From positions 93,216,530-93,280,529 of the forward strand of contig JALIRH010000001.1 in NCBI GenBank assembly GCA_023055505.1: DNA of 64,000 bases. The letters run 5' to 3'. The notes beneath the pieces were generated by a model that saw only the letters and a program-made list of their open reading frames with translations, was not told where the DNA came from and did not search any database. This DNA is from Callipepla californica brunnescens. Its lineage: Eukaryota; Chordata; Aves; Galliformes; Odontophoridae. Within the stretch, counting starts at the first letter, position 1; each line of letters starts with the position of its first letter. Both the position numbers and the translations under genes were made by a program. Below, in pieces: positions 20,221 to 32,370 of this stretch.

Positions 20221-23200
20221 TCCAGACATTTTTTTCATTAACTGAGTTTTGGATGTTCAGTGAATCTCTTTGCAGAATTGGTTGATTGTTTATCTTTTAC
20301 TTTATTTTAAAGACAGTAAATGAATTGGAGCTTTATTTAAGGCATACACACAAGGGACTAACTATGGGTTTACATTACATTAAAATAAAATGTTTACGTA
20401 GCAAAATGAACTCCTGATGCTTGCAAATCTCAAATAATGCTGTAATATTAGAAAAGAGGGAAAATGATTTTCAAACCATTTGCCTTTGCATACTTTTTCT
20501 ATTCATATAGCTCATGATACATCAGCATTTAGCATTAGCCCCAGCTGAGATGGAATTGTATCTCATTTCAGTGGTACCTGATGTATTGTTAGTTCCACTA
20601 TTAAATAAGAGAAACTCACCAATTTCAGCTGTAGTCCTTTTGTTAACTGAAAAAAATAAAAAATAAAAAATACGGCAAATCATGGGTCTGCAAGAAACTT
20701 AGGCAAATGGTCCTGCTCTGATCACCTTAACACTCTAATCTCTTGTGCAAGCTCCTGGTGTGTATACATTCAGCATCATAAGGAAACAACAGCCAAGTGC
20801 CTTAATGCATTAAAGGGAAACATCAGGTAAAGGGAAAAAAAAAGTCAAAAAAATAAAATAAGGAGGCATGGAAGTGAAATATAGCAAAATGTCATGTGCT
20901 TGTCATTTGTTGAGTGCCGATTTTACTGATTGCTTTATGTATATTCATTATGAAAATATGAGAAAGCTGAGAGATCCCATAATAATTTTTATTTTGAAGC
21001 TTTGTTACACCATTTTCTTTCCTGAGGCTTTTTCAATAGAATGGTATAACTGTAATATCAAATAGTAATTTAGTGGTGGTGGTGATGCTATTTATGTCTG
21101 TTTGTTTGTTTGTTTCTAACTGAATAACTGAATACAAACTTAAGTAGAAACATTTCACAGATAGTTACAATAAACCATGTAGAGCTTTTGATAACTCAAA
21201 AACCTAAGGAAAAAAAACACCATGGAAGTGAGCCCAAATGAGAGAACCTGACTTGCAAATAGCTGGGTGGCAAGTGAAATATGTCTATGGTGTTTTATTC
21301 TATGCTATAATATTTTAAATTTACCAAAAAGAAAAGTTAACAAACAAACAAACAAACAAGCAATCAAACAAAAAACACCAACAATTTATCCTTTGTTTTC
21401 TTATTTAATAAAATGTTGCACTTCATGGTGTTTTTGGAAGCTTACTTAAAATCTAAATAAGGACTGACGGACTCCAAAGTTCAAGCCACCTCCTTAAAAT
21501 TACTGTGGCTCACTTTACTAATTATAGTGAATGTGAAGATAAGACAGAAACTTATTTTAGGTTATTTCTTAAAATCTTTGACATCATGTTGGCAGTTATC
21601 ATGTAACATATGGAGTCCTGGGGAGCCTTCGCTGATCTAGATTGGAAAAGGAAAAAAGTACCAGGCTTCAGATTGACATCTGAGAAAAGATCATCTTGTG
21701 CCCTATGTTACAGTAGTCTTCTATAAACCTAGCAATTAGAAAACAAAAATACTTGTCTATATTAAGGTCTGGTGTTTATGTAAGCAGAAAGCAATTAAGT
21801 TTCAGAGAAGCTTAGCTAATTAAGAGTGTTGTTATTTGCAAAATCTGAAAAATAAAAGTATATCATGAGATGTTTGCAAAACTGAGTTCAAGAAACATTG
21901 TAAGATGTAAGAGGTGATGCAAAATTGTATGTTAAAAAAGTAAAAAAAAGTGTTGAAATTTGTTTCAGAACATGTAAGTCTGCTGCCTAAAATAGAATAT
22001 ATAATTTAGATGGATTGTGAGAAAAAATAGGAACCATTTTAATTTGTTTTGTGACACCTGCCATTCATCTTGATTCAGGAGAAAACAAAGAAAACCTAGA
22101 GATACCGATAACATTTTCACTAAATTTAACTTGATTGAATGCTCACTTCTATTTTATTTTCAGTCTTCTAAACTTCTAAGGAATTTGTTTCAACAGGGAA
22201 GAAATACAATTTTTTTTCTCTGAATGTGCAGACTAATGAGTAAAACAAACAAACAAACAAACAACGCTGATGAGAAGACTTATGTACATATATACATATA
22301 CATACACACACACATACATATATACATATATATATATGCAAAGGTAATTACCTTTCATCTAACAATGCACGAAACAATGCACTGTTTTCTAGTAAGGTCA
22401 AGGAAATCAGCAGGTTTCACACTTCTGCCTACTGAACAAATCAGAACTCAGTGATAATAACCATAAACATGAGAATTGGAAGTCTGAGGTAAATCGCTGA
22501 CACCTCACCCAAGCCATAATAAACACATACCATATCTGTATGAGAGATGGGTCTCAGGTAGTACAGTTTTTTGAATACAGAAAGAACATGACACTTTCTG
22601 AATGCTGAAATGAGGGTAACTGTGGAGCTTGAACTACTGTAAATCATGAGGAATATCTGAACTGTATCAGCTTATTATCAGAGAAATCCAGAGAATAGCA
22701 CTGGTTTAATAATCTATTCAGTCCTAAAAGAGAATGTATGACACATCTGCTCCATTTCTGCACTGCAAAGTGTGTTAGCTTGAAATTTAGTTGAAGTGGC
22801 AGCAGGGTGCATTGGTAAAATAGGCAATGTCAGAATCTGACAGTTTTATGGCACCCTTGATATGTTAACTCTGTGCAATCTTTCCCTTTCCAAATGCTTG
22901 AAAAGCATGAGTTTGAACATGTGTATATGAGGAAAAATAAACCAAAACTAAGACATGTAACAGACAATACAAGCCTTCGTAATCCTTAGCAGCCTTCAGA
23001 CTTTTGGAGAACACTCAGCAGAAGAAGGAGGACTTGGTATGAATAAAATGTAAATAGGAAAAACTGGTGTAACATTTAACAGGCATTACTAATCATTTTG
23101 AATGACATTCTTCTTCAAAAGCAATAGATTCCAAGAATTGCTATTGTCATTATAATATCTGACCAGAATAATGATTGTTCTGATGCACAGTTATGTGTGG

Positions 23201-24105
23201 CAGTGGTATACAAAATACCCTTATTTAAAATGTTTATTTATTTTTGTTAGTTATAGAAAAACTACATTTATTTAAATCTTTATTTGAATATGTTTCCTTT
23301 TGCAGACTTTTAAGAAGCAAATTATGTAACTCATTAGCATAAATGAAGATTTCAGTTCATTTCAAATTAGTTACTCATGGGAACAAAGTGAACTGCATGC
23401 AATATTTTTTTTCAAACAATTAATTGTTTTATGTCTATAAAGTAAATATATTTATAAACACATAATAAAGTTAGACCAATTTTGGGGAGCATAAATAAAT
23501 CAGTGATGTAAAGAAATGTGAATATTCCCCTTCCATTGGAATCCTCAGTATACCAAATATTTTGGATCAAAGAAGATAAGTTATAAAGATAGTAATAATA
23601 ATAACAAACACAGAACTCATGACCTTCAGATTATGACAATATCAAAGAGCAAATAATGGAGAAGAAAAAATAACTAGTAACCCATTAAAAATCCTCTAGC
23701 ATGGGAATGATATGCAAACAGGAAAATGATTTATTTTAAATTAAGCTTGTCATTAATTTTGATTTTTTATTTGTTAGTGGCTTTATACAGAGAACAAAAA
23801 AATACCTCTTGGGTTTTTTTTTTCAGTTTCTTTTGTATTTTGTAATATTTATTTCAAACTGGGAAGATGTAATCTGATAAGGGAAAATAAAAAAAAGTTA
23901 TTTCCTTCTTTAGGAATTCTTTACATCGTATTTTGAGTCATACTTTTTTTTCAATAAAGTATAAATATTGCAAAATACAATCTTCTTAGTATGAACATCA
24001 ATAAGCAAATTCACTAACATATGTTTCCATGCTTACAAGATGAAACTAGTTTTAACTTTAGTATATATTTTATCTGTGGTGGAAAAATAAAAGACCTTGA
24101 TATTT
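20221..24105. other. AT-rich DNA with simple repeats, no gene seen
   Basis: (GTTT)n near 21100-21115, (ACAA)n at 21342-21362 and (AAAC)n at 22243-22264, and a mixed (TA/CA)n tract at 22283-22338. No recognisable exon or transposon. Confidence 0.6.
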
Positions 24106-24475
24106 TCTACCATGTGGCCATTTCCCCTTTTCCTATCACCGCACACTGCTGAAAAGAGTCTTATTTCATCCCTTTGCCTCCCACTCCTTAGATATTTATA
24201 GACATGGATCAGATCCCCTGAGTCTTCTTTTTTCAAGGCTGAATACACCCAGGTCTCTCATCCTTTCCTCATAAGAGAGGTGTTCCAGACTCTTTCCTTC
24301 ATGGCCCTCTGCTGGACTCTTTCAAAGATCCCCATCTTTTTTGTACCAGGGAGCCCAGAGCTGGTCACAATACTCCTGGTCAGGCCTCACCAGGGCAGAG
24401 TAGAGAGGGAGGATGACCTCCCTCAACCTGCTGGCCATGCTCTTTTTAATGCACTCCAGGATGCCAGTTAACACC
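24106..24475 (-). repeat. CR1 LINE fragment, minus strand
   Basis: Reads as reverse-complement CR1: 'tggccatttccccttttcct', 'tagatatttatagacatgga', 'tcctttcctcataagagagg', 'tctgctggactctttcaaag' and 'aggcctcaccagggcagagt'. Both the 3' tail and the 5' portion are missing. Confidence 0.88.
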
Positions 24476-26424
24476 AGAACAGAACAACCTTTAAGTGTTT
24501 TATTAGAAATCAATAAATAACAATATCGACAAGAATTTATGTTGTCTGGCTTTTCTACATAATAATACATTTTCAAAATCAGTAAGCATACAAACCAAAG
24601 GATTGACATCCTCTTTCTGTCATTATTATGCTGGGTGTGGAAAGTATGGAGAAGAAAATCTTGGAATATCATATTTTACTAACGTATACCAGAAACAATG
24701 GGTCTAACTGACAGTAGTTGCACTTCCTATTTTTAGTTTGCTGACAACTGCCAGCAACAGCCTCAGTATCAATTACCTGCTTGTGACAAGTTCCATTGTA
24801 TTACTTTGGTCTGTGCAGAAAATAAAAATCCTTGAGAATGATACTACAGCTTTAATTAATTCAATTTAATTTCCTGTATGAGAACATTCTAATATAAGTG
24901 GATAAACTACTGACAGCTTTCATATGTCATTTGAATAACCCATTAAATAATAGTAAGAAAATAATAATCGGGGGGGCAGTATACAAAATTGTTAAGGTCA
25001 ATGATAAGACTTTCATTGACTTCAAAAACATTTGAAGAATATTCTTAATATACCAGCAGTGCACATCATTTTGCTTTAGGCTTTGATGTTATTCTCAGTT
25101 TTACCTCATTTCATCTGAATATAAGGTAAATGAATAATAACAATGCATGGCTATCAGAGCTATATTGAGGACAATGCCTAGCTCCATTGAAATTGTTGAC
25201 AGTGTGAAGTGAAAATTTACAAAGCTGAATTTCACGCTCATGGTTTTGTTAAAAAAGAAACAAAGCCTAACTCTTTTTCTTGCATGAACATGAAAACTCT
25301 CCTTTTACAATGTAACTTGCACTGAATGATGTTCAGTGCCAGGGCTTAAGACACCATCAGCATGAAGATACCAAGCTATTGCTTGGACTATGTGTTCTTC
25401 AAGGCTTTTCTCAATTATTTTTGTTTCATGTATTCAATTAACTCTCTTTTCACTCTTTGTAAGTTCAATCTAACTTCTTTTTTCTGTATAAAAACTAATG
25501 ACTAGTTGTTCATTTGGACCTGTTATTCTAGGATATTTCTACTAGATTTTTCCTTTGGAAAAACAGAAGTCACATATTCTGATGTTGTAAGAAAAAGATT
25601 TTATCTAAAATATGTAGATTAAACTGCAGGCTTTTAAGGTAGATATTTGAAATTAAATAAGATGAATATATTTATCATCTTAGTTCTACTTTCTGGAATG
25701 CATTATCTGTCCCTTAATGGGACTGAAAACTAAGAGTTGTTGCATTACTTACATATAAGATTCTCTCCTTGACGCATTTTAAGTGTTTGTTTCTATTGAT
25801 TAAATAGTAAAGATATAGATAGTCTTTTGAAAGTAGTACGATTTCAAAAGGTTGACAAAATTTTCCTGCAGTTATAATGCTTAAATTAGGTTGGATTTTG
25901 TTTCCGTTTTCTATTTCAGAAACTTACTTTTTGCTCTTTATACACAACATGACAACATAATTAAAATATTTCAGACTATCTGAAACAGATCCTGGGTAAC
26001 CAATATTACAACTGTGGACCTCAAGTATGACTTTTTATAGATAAGAATTTATTTCACTCATCTAACTGAAAGTCAAATGCCAATCACACTGCAAATTAAA
26101 AATAAGACTTTAATTTCTTTATGCAGTTTAGTAGTTATTAATCCCCACTTCTTCCCCCCAACATCCCTCCCCCCTCTCCCCCCCCAAAAAAAAAGCAAAC
26201 AAATGAACAAACAAAATATCTCATCGGCATTACCCTAGTATTTGTGAGCTCCAAATCAGGCTAATGTTGATAAAAATTGCAATCCTATGAAAGCTTTAGA
26301 TTAATTCTCATGAAACAGTACAAATCCCTATCTCCTTTTGGATGCACACTTATGACTGCCATATTAAAATGCTGACAACTTAGAAAAGATGTTGAGTGCA
26401 TATTTCTTTCAGAACATCAGTAAA
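24476..26424. other. AT-rich DNA, no gene seen
   Basis: Nothing recognisable apart from a C-rich tract at 26154-26185 with four runs of three or more C, which would form a G-quadruplex motif on the minus strand. Confidence 0.6.
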
Positions 26425-26777
26425 TGTGGGAATACAAGAAAGAATATTCAGAGCAGAATTTGAGGAAAAAACATGCATGAGAAGGCTGAGAACCAAGGAC
26501 ACCTCCAGAAAAAGAGAAAAACAAAGACAAGTAAGGTGAGTCATGGCCGCATGATGATGACCCTGATTGGAGGAAGAGCGCTTGGATAGGAAAAACTAAT
26601 GATTCTGATTGGATAAGTGCTGCATGCATTTAAGGAGTACTTGTGGAATGTTTTGTTGACATGTAAAGGCGGATGGAAGGCTGAAACAGAAAACTTCTGA
26701 ATGTGTATAAAGGATGCTAGAACCTGTAAAAAATTATTTGGACCATTCACATCTGAGTCTGTGCCTCAGATGTTACA
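26425..26777 (+). repeat. Candidate solo LTR, 353 bp
   Basis: Starts TGTGGGAATAC and ends GATGTTACA. Flanking hexamers AGTAAA (26419-26424) and AGTAAG (26778-26783) are alike at five of six bases, as an aged target duplication would be. Inside are two inverted CCAAT boxes (26566-26570, 26608-26612), an AP-1 consensus TGAGTCA (26537-26543) and a TATA box (TATAAAG, 26706-26712), in the order expected for a plus-strand U3. No clear AATAAA follows, which weakens the call. Confidence 0.45.
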
Positions 26778-26783
26778 AGTAAG

Positions 26784-28150
26784 CTATGAAAAGTTAACAA
26801 AAGAGGCAATTAAAATATTAAAAAATGTAATGAAAGAAAATATGGAAAAAATACTGAGAAACTGAATACATTCATGGATCACTTTTATCTTGACTACATT
26901 ATATTTTGGACATTTCAATAATAAATGGAGAAAAGAAAACAAAAGCAATAAAAACAATATAAATGTAGTTCACATCAAACAATAAGTATTTTCATTAGTG
27001 TTTGATTGTAGGTGACTCTTCAGACTGAACTGAGGAGGTGCTGAAGTCACACACAATACATTCTTATACAATCAGGAACTGTATATAGAAGATGAATCAG
27101 AAATCAGCATATGTTATGTCACACAGTACAGAACTTGAGGATATTGTTTGACTAGAATTTAAAACTAATGTAAATAGTTTTCTGTGTATAGTACTTACAT
27201 GAACAACTGTTGATACATTTTGTCTAAGGTGTCATTGATAGAAATACTGAATTTTTGAAGAGGACAAGAAACATTCCTAAGAAAATAGGTCAATTGCTCT
27301 CCTCAGTACAGATAAACATAAAAAATGACTGCTCTCCCACCTAGTACTGCTTATAGTCATCTGAAGAGGAGGGCTGTGTATCCCCAGCTTTGATCACTTT
27401 AAGTTGAGGCATCTAGTCTAAACTATTTTACTAGATTCCCTTCAAACTCAGTGAAGTTGAATTGCTTAGACAATCTTATTACTTAGAATGCACTCATTTT
27501 CCCATAAGAGTTACCTCTGTTTCCAACAGCTACAAAAGGGCCTAGACTGATATATCTCAGAAATACACTGTACTAACTTTTTTAAACATTTGTTCTTCCT
27601 TTATTTTTTTGAGTTATGTAAGAGCAGATTCTCTCTCAGAAGTATTACATTCATGTCCTGAGGTCAGACAGACTAGTGGTGGAAAGATCTGAACAGTTTA
27701 GTCATCACGTTATTGTGTTATGCATCCAGCATAGCTATTTCAAAGTCAGCCTGAGCTGAAGGATTTTAAAATGGTGTTAAAATGTCTTTAATTTCTGACA
27801 AACGTATGAAATCGCAGTTTCAAGTATTTTTCTTAGGTTTGAAATTAATAATTTTTACATTATCTGATTTCATATAATAAAACTACAAAAAAGTCCTAAG
27901 TGCTGCCAGTTTGCTCAAATAAATAAGATTTGAATCCTTGTTCAAAACACCAGCTTCCTGCTGTTCCTAACATCAGTAATATGGTAATACTCCACTAAAC
28001 AGTATTTGTCAGAGTGACTATTTTTGGCTTCTCACTTACTAAAAAATTGTTAAAGAAAATGAACAGTATTGAGGTGTTAAAGCAAGAACAGAACAGGAAG
28101 ATAAAGCAGAGGAGCTAGTCATTCATGTCCTGAATATAATGATCTGGATC
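26784..28150. other. AT-rich DNA, no gene seen
   Basis: No repeat family, exon or RNA gene recognised. Confidence 0.55.
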
Positions 28151-28563
28151 ACAGAAGTACAGAAGCACAGAATTGTAGGTGTTGGAAGGGACCTCCAGAG
28201 ATCATCTAGTCCAATCCCCCTGACAAAACAGGCTCCCTAGACAGGTAGACATCCAGGTGGGTATTGAACACCTCCAGAGAAGGAGACTCCACAACCCCCC
28301 TGGGCAGCCTGTTCCAGTGCTATGTTACCCTTACTATGAAGAAGTCCCCATGCACATTTGTGTGGAACTTCCTATACTTTGGTTTGCGGCCATTTCCCCT
28401 TGTCCTATCACCACACAGTGCTGAAAAGAGTATGGCCTCATCCCTTCACCTCCTGCACCTTAGATATTTATAGATGTGAATCAGATCCCCTCTAAGTCTT
28501 CTTTTCCCACGGCTGAACAGACCCAGGTATCAGCCTTTCCTCATTAGAGAGGTGTTCCAGGCC
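28151..28563 (-). repeat. CR1 LINE 3' end, minus strand
   Basis: Begins with the CR1 3' tail in reverse complement ('agaattgtaggtgttggaag', 'gacctccagagatcatctag') and continues through 'ccagagaaggagactccaca', 'gggcagcctgttccagtgct' and 'cctttcctcattagagaggt'. One of the better kept CR1 fragments in the window. Confidence 0.93.
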
Positions 28564-29107
28564 CATTATCAGATTACAGACAGTAATAAAATATAATAAA
28601 TAAAAAGATGCAGCACATAATTATATATATGCCCATATAATTATTCAGACATGTCTGCTGCCATTATATTCACTTTCCTGCATATTTTAATGCCAAGTAA
28701 ACCGTGAGGGGATCATGTAATAAGTAGAAACTTCATAATAAATAAAACAGAGCTGGAAGTGGCCCCCTCAAGTATGTGCACAAAAATAAGGAATTGTCTG
28801 TTAAGACAGTGGCAGGATAATGGCGAAAGATCTTACATGTTTTCTGGGAAAGGTGCACAGCTTGTGTCTTTGAAGTGCCTGTATAGCAATGTCTGCACAT
28901 GGAACAAACAAAAGTAATTAGAGGTATGCCTCATCTTACAGGGCTAAGATCTCACTCACATGGCAGAAATATAGTGAGATAGTTCACATATTTGTAATGC
29001 TGCGTAAGTTAGTCTCTTTTAGAAGGTCAGCCTAGAAGGATCTTCTATTTATGTGGCAAAGTGGAACCACAGGATCGGAGATCTTCCTGGAGACAGTGAG
29101 AAGGTTG
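28564..29107. other. AT-rich DNA, no gene seen
   Basis: Nothing recognisable. Confidence 0.5.
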
Positions 29108-29345
29108 GTCATGGAACTGTAAAATGATAGATCGGTTTGGATTGATAGTGACTTAACAGTCACCTGTCTGTAATCTCCCTGTCGCTGGCAGGAATACCTC
29201 CTACTTCACTAGACTGCTATAAGTCCCATCCAGCTTGGCCTTGAACACTTCCAGGGTTCTTCAGTTTCTCTGGACAGCATGTGCCAGAACCTCACCACTC
29301 TGATCGTGAAGAATTTCTTCCTTACATCTAGTCTAAATCTACCAG
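29108..29345 (-). repeat. CR1 LINE fragment, minus strand
   Basis: 'tcccatccagcttggccttg', 'aacacttccagggttcttca' and 'gaagaatttcttccttacat' identify a minus-strand CR1 of a subfamily different from the one just downstream. The 3' tail is diverged. Confidence 0.8.
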
Positions 29346-29383
29346 GTTTTTTGTTGTTTTTTTTTTCTGTTTAAAGCCATCAC

Positions 29384-29446
29384 ATAAAGTCACAGAATTG
29401 TAAGGGTTGGAAGGGACCTCTAGAGCTTATCTAGTCCAACCCCCCT
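29384..29446 (-). repeat. CR1 LINE 3' tail, minus strand, short
   Basis: 'agtcacagaattgtaagggt' followed by 'tggaagggacctctagagct' and 'tatctagtccaacccccc' is the CR1 3' terminus. It lies 38 bp after another minus-strand CR1 and was probably an independent 5'-truncated insertion. Confidence 0.85.
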
Positions 29447-30527
29447 TTCCTTCTTTCACTACAATACCTGATGAAGAGTCCATTCTGATCTTTCCTGAAT
29501 GCCCAATTTAAGTACTAGAAGGCCGCTAGAAGTTCCCCACTGAATGGAACTGTATGTCTTTATGAAAGTCTTCATTGGAGCCAAAATACTTTTGAGAAAG
29601 CATATATTCTGTAGAAACAAACTATACTGAATAAAAAGGGACACGATCTTAGGATGTATCTACCCTTAGCTGAGCTGACTTCACGAAGCAAGCAATCACT
29701 TCCTTTGAAAAAAAAATTAATGCTTACAACATTCAACATGGTGAAACCAAATAGAAATTCCTACTGAATTTAACAAAGCCTCTTAAAATCACAGAACTGT
29801 TAAAATGCCTTTGTTTTAAGAGTCATTTACATTTAACATTTAGATTTTATTAAAATGCCTGAAGTTATTTTAAACATCACAATAATTAGGATACCATTTG
29901 CTTTGTATGTGGAACCATTTAACAGTGGCAAACTACTATGCATATATAAAAGGGAAAATAAAGTGATATTTAAGTAAGTGATGAACAATACAAAAAGCAT
30001 TTGCTTGTAAGTAAATGTTTATTAACATCTCCAGCACTGATTATTAGACACTCAGTTCCTAGAAATGTCATTAATTGGGCCAGCAGAAATATCGATTTTC
30101 CATTCAGAAAATTCACTTCAGCATTTCTGTTTCCTTGTTCTTGTCTACATATTATTCTTTTCCAATAAACTGAAGAGCTTTTTCTTGAATAAATCACTAT
30201 GTTTTTATTTTACCCAGTACGCAACGAATCCCAATGTGTTTGCAAAGATATTTAAGTTTCCCTGACAGTCTTATATTCTTTTTAGATACCTTGCCTAATT
30301 TTATTCATTTAGATCTGACTCTTCACCTTAACCAAGAGTTTAACCATACCTACTGAATATATAGCAGCATATCATTTGAACTTTTTACATGGAAAACTGG
30401 ATTTATCTTGCAAAATTACTACTGTGTGTAAATCCTGAACAATGTTTTATTTCTGTTTTGCTTTGTTCTGGTCTGAGTTTTGGAGCTAGAATAAAAAATA
30501 ATATAATCTTGTAGTTAATATGCACAT
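29447..30527. other. AT-rich DNA, no gene seen
   Basis: Nothing recognisable. Confidence 0.5.
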
Positions 30528-30835
30528 GTGTGACTCCAAAAGTAATGCCTCCTATTTTCTTCCTTAGAAACTACAACAGCTGCAAGGAGCACAATAACAC
30601 TGTGTAATTTTTCTGCTTATTTTCCTCCATCTTGAAAATGTTGTTGATTTGGGTCACTGTTGCCATGATTTCCCCTCTATTCTGTTTGTAGCCACAAAAA
30701 TATTTGCTCTTTTGTTTTTTACACTGCTTGAATGCTTGCATAAGAAGTGTGTACATAAATTGTGTTGTGCTTGCTAATGATACAGCATAACTAGATACTT
30801 GCATACTACTGTTGGTTACCATATTTTAGTATAAT
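30528..30835. mobile_element. Mariner-like DNA transposon remnant, copy 1
   Basis: 'actccaaaagtaatgcctcc' followed by 'tagaaactacaacagctgca' and 'gcacaataacactgtg' resembles the terminal region of chicken mariner (Galluhop/Mariner1_GG type) and matches the remnant at 51995. Only one end is recognisable. No transposase frame with catalytic residues is visible. The right boundary is uncertain. Confidence 0.5.
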
Positions 30836-31619
30836 TAACTATATTTGGGCTCAGAGAAAACCCATTTTAACTAGATTATTACAATTACAAGAATCACATG
30901 ACTCTGCTTAGGATAAATATATATATATATATATGTAAAAAATCTATTTATTTCTATTTTACTTCTTTTTCTCAAGATTTTCTATTCCACACTGTCATGG
31001 TCACTGCAGTCAAGGCTTCCCTTGACATTCACATCTTCAGCAGTTCTTCATTTGTGACTGAAAGTATGTACATACTTTTTTTTTTTTTTTTGGTCACATT
31101 TGTGAATAAAAACATCTCATAGCATGTTCAGTCATTTGCATCAATACTTTTTCAGCAAAACACTCCAGATTTCTCTTCTACTGCTTGTACCAAGAACCAT
31201 TACTGTTTGAGCAGATATCTGAAAATAGAAAATTTTATTTCAGTTGTCTAAAGGCTTCATCTGCTTCCTCTTTTTAATGAGGCTTTCTGTAACTTATTCA
31301 CACCTTGTTGTCATCCATACAGGTCTATCCTTTTATCATTATTCATGATGAACTGCTCAAGCAGCTCATTCTGAGTGTCAAGGAAAACTGCAAACACAAC
31401 AGACATTCCTTTGCAGAGAGTGTCAGCTCTCTTCCTTTCCTTCCTCATCTGTCATTCCTTAAAAGCCCGTGTCTAACCACTAATATTTCAGCCTTGTGAC
31501 TTATTTCACCACCTCCCAATAATCCATAAAGTCATGGATATGTAACCATGTATGAGTTTGTAACTTCCATTTGTTTTCCATGCTTGTCTATACATACGAG
31601 GGCTGAAAGCAGTGTCTAC
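30836..31619. other. AT-rich DNA, no gene seen
   Basis: An (AT)n tract near 30917-30933 and a T run near 31077-31091. Nothing else recognised. Confidence 0.5.
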
Positions 31620-32285
31620 TATTTCATTATGGCATAGGTGGACAGGAGAAATGCAACAGATGTCATCTACCTGGACTTCTGAAAAGCCTTTGGCATGGTC
31701 CATCAACACATCCTTCTCACTAAATTGGAGAGGTGTGGATTTGAAAGATGGACAGTTTGATGAATTAAGAACAGGTTGGCTGGTTGCAGCCAAAGGATTG
31801 TGATCAATGGTTCTGTGTCTGGGTAAAGGCTTGGCACAGGAGGCGTACTCCAAGGGTCAGTCTTGAGAGTGGCGCTCTTCAGTGCCTTAATTGAAGACAT
31901 AAACAATGGAATCGAGTGCACCCTCAGCAAGTTTGCAGACAACACAATGCTAAGCAGTGTAGTTGATACACTGAAGGGAAGGGAAGCCATCCAGATCAAC
32001 CTGAACAGGCTGGAGAAGGCCCATGAGAACCTAATAAAGTTAAACAAGGCCAAGTGCAAGGTGTTGCACTTGGGCTAGGGCAATCCCAGGTATTTCTACA
32101 GGCTGGGGGAAGACTCCTGGAGAGCAGCCCTGCAGAGAAGGACTTGGGGGTCCTGGTGGATGAGTAGCTGGACATGAGTCAGCAGTACATGCTTGCAGCC
32201 CTGTAGGCCAGCTATATCCTTGGCTAGATTAAAACAGGGGTGGCCAGCAGGGAGAGGGAGGTTATTGTCTCCGAGCAGCACATCA
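31620..32285 (+). repeat. CR1 LINE with decayed reverse transcriptase segment, plus strand
   Basis: Covers the C-terminal half of CR1 ORF2. The plus-strand reading shows 'DVIYLDF'-type and 'KAF.MVHH' reverse transcriptase pieces with stops and frame changes. A frame open at 31863-32078 then carries 'CTLSKFADNTML', 'LNRLEKAHENL' and 'KAKCKVLHLG'. The catalytic Phe-Ala-Asp-Asp has become Phe-Ala-Asp-Asn (31932-31943). ORF2 is therefore dead. The CR1 3' end is missing. Confidence 0.92.
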
Positions 32286-32370
32286 AAAGAGATTTTAAAC
32301 ATATTCAGGAATGGTGATCATCTCCCTAGGGAACCTATTACAGTGCTTCTTCCTCACTGATTCTCTTTGG
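32286..32370 (-). repeat. CR1 LINE fragment, minus strand, abutting the plus-strand CR1
   Basis: 'gattttaaacatattcagga' and 'ctccctagggaacctattac' match the same minus-strand CR1 region as 54963-55036. It joins the end of the plus-strand CR1 without a visible spacer, so one CR1 inserted next to or into another, or the locus was rearranged. Confidence 0.7.

Noticed and set aside
22283..22338. (TA/CA)n tract as a possible regulatory element
   Set aside because: Ordinary microsatellite with no adjoining promoter or gene.
31506..32302. Minus-strand open frames over 31506-32302
   Set aside because: They are antisense to the CR1 reverse transcriptase remnant on the plus strand.
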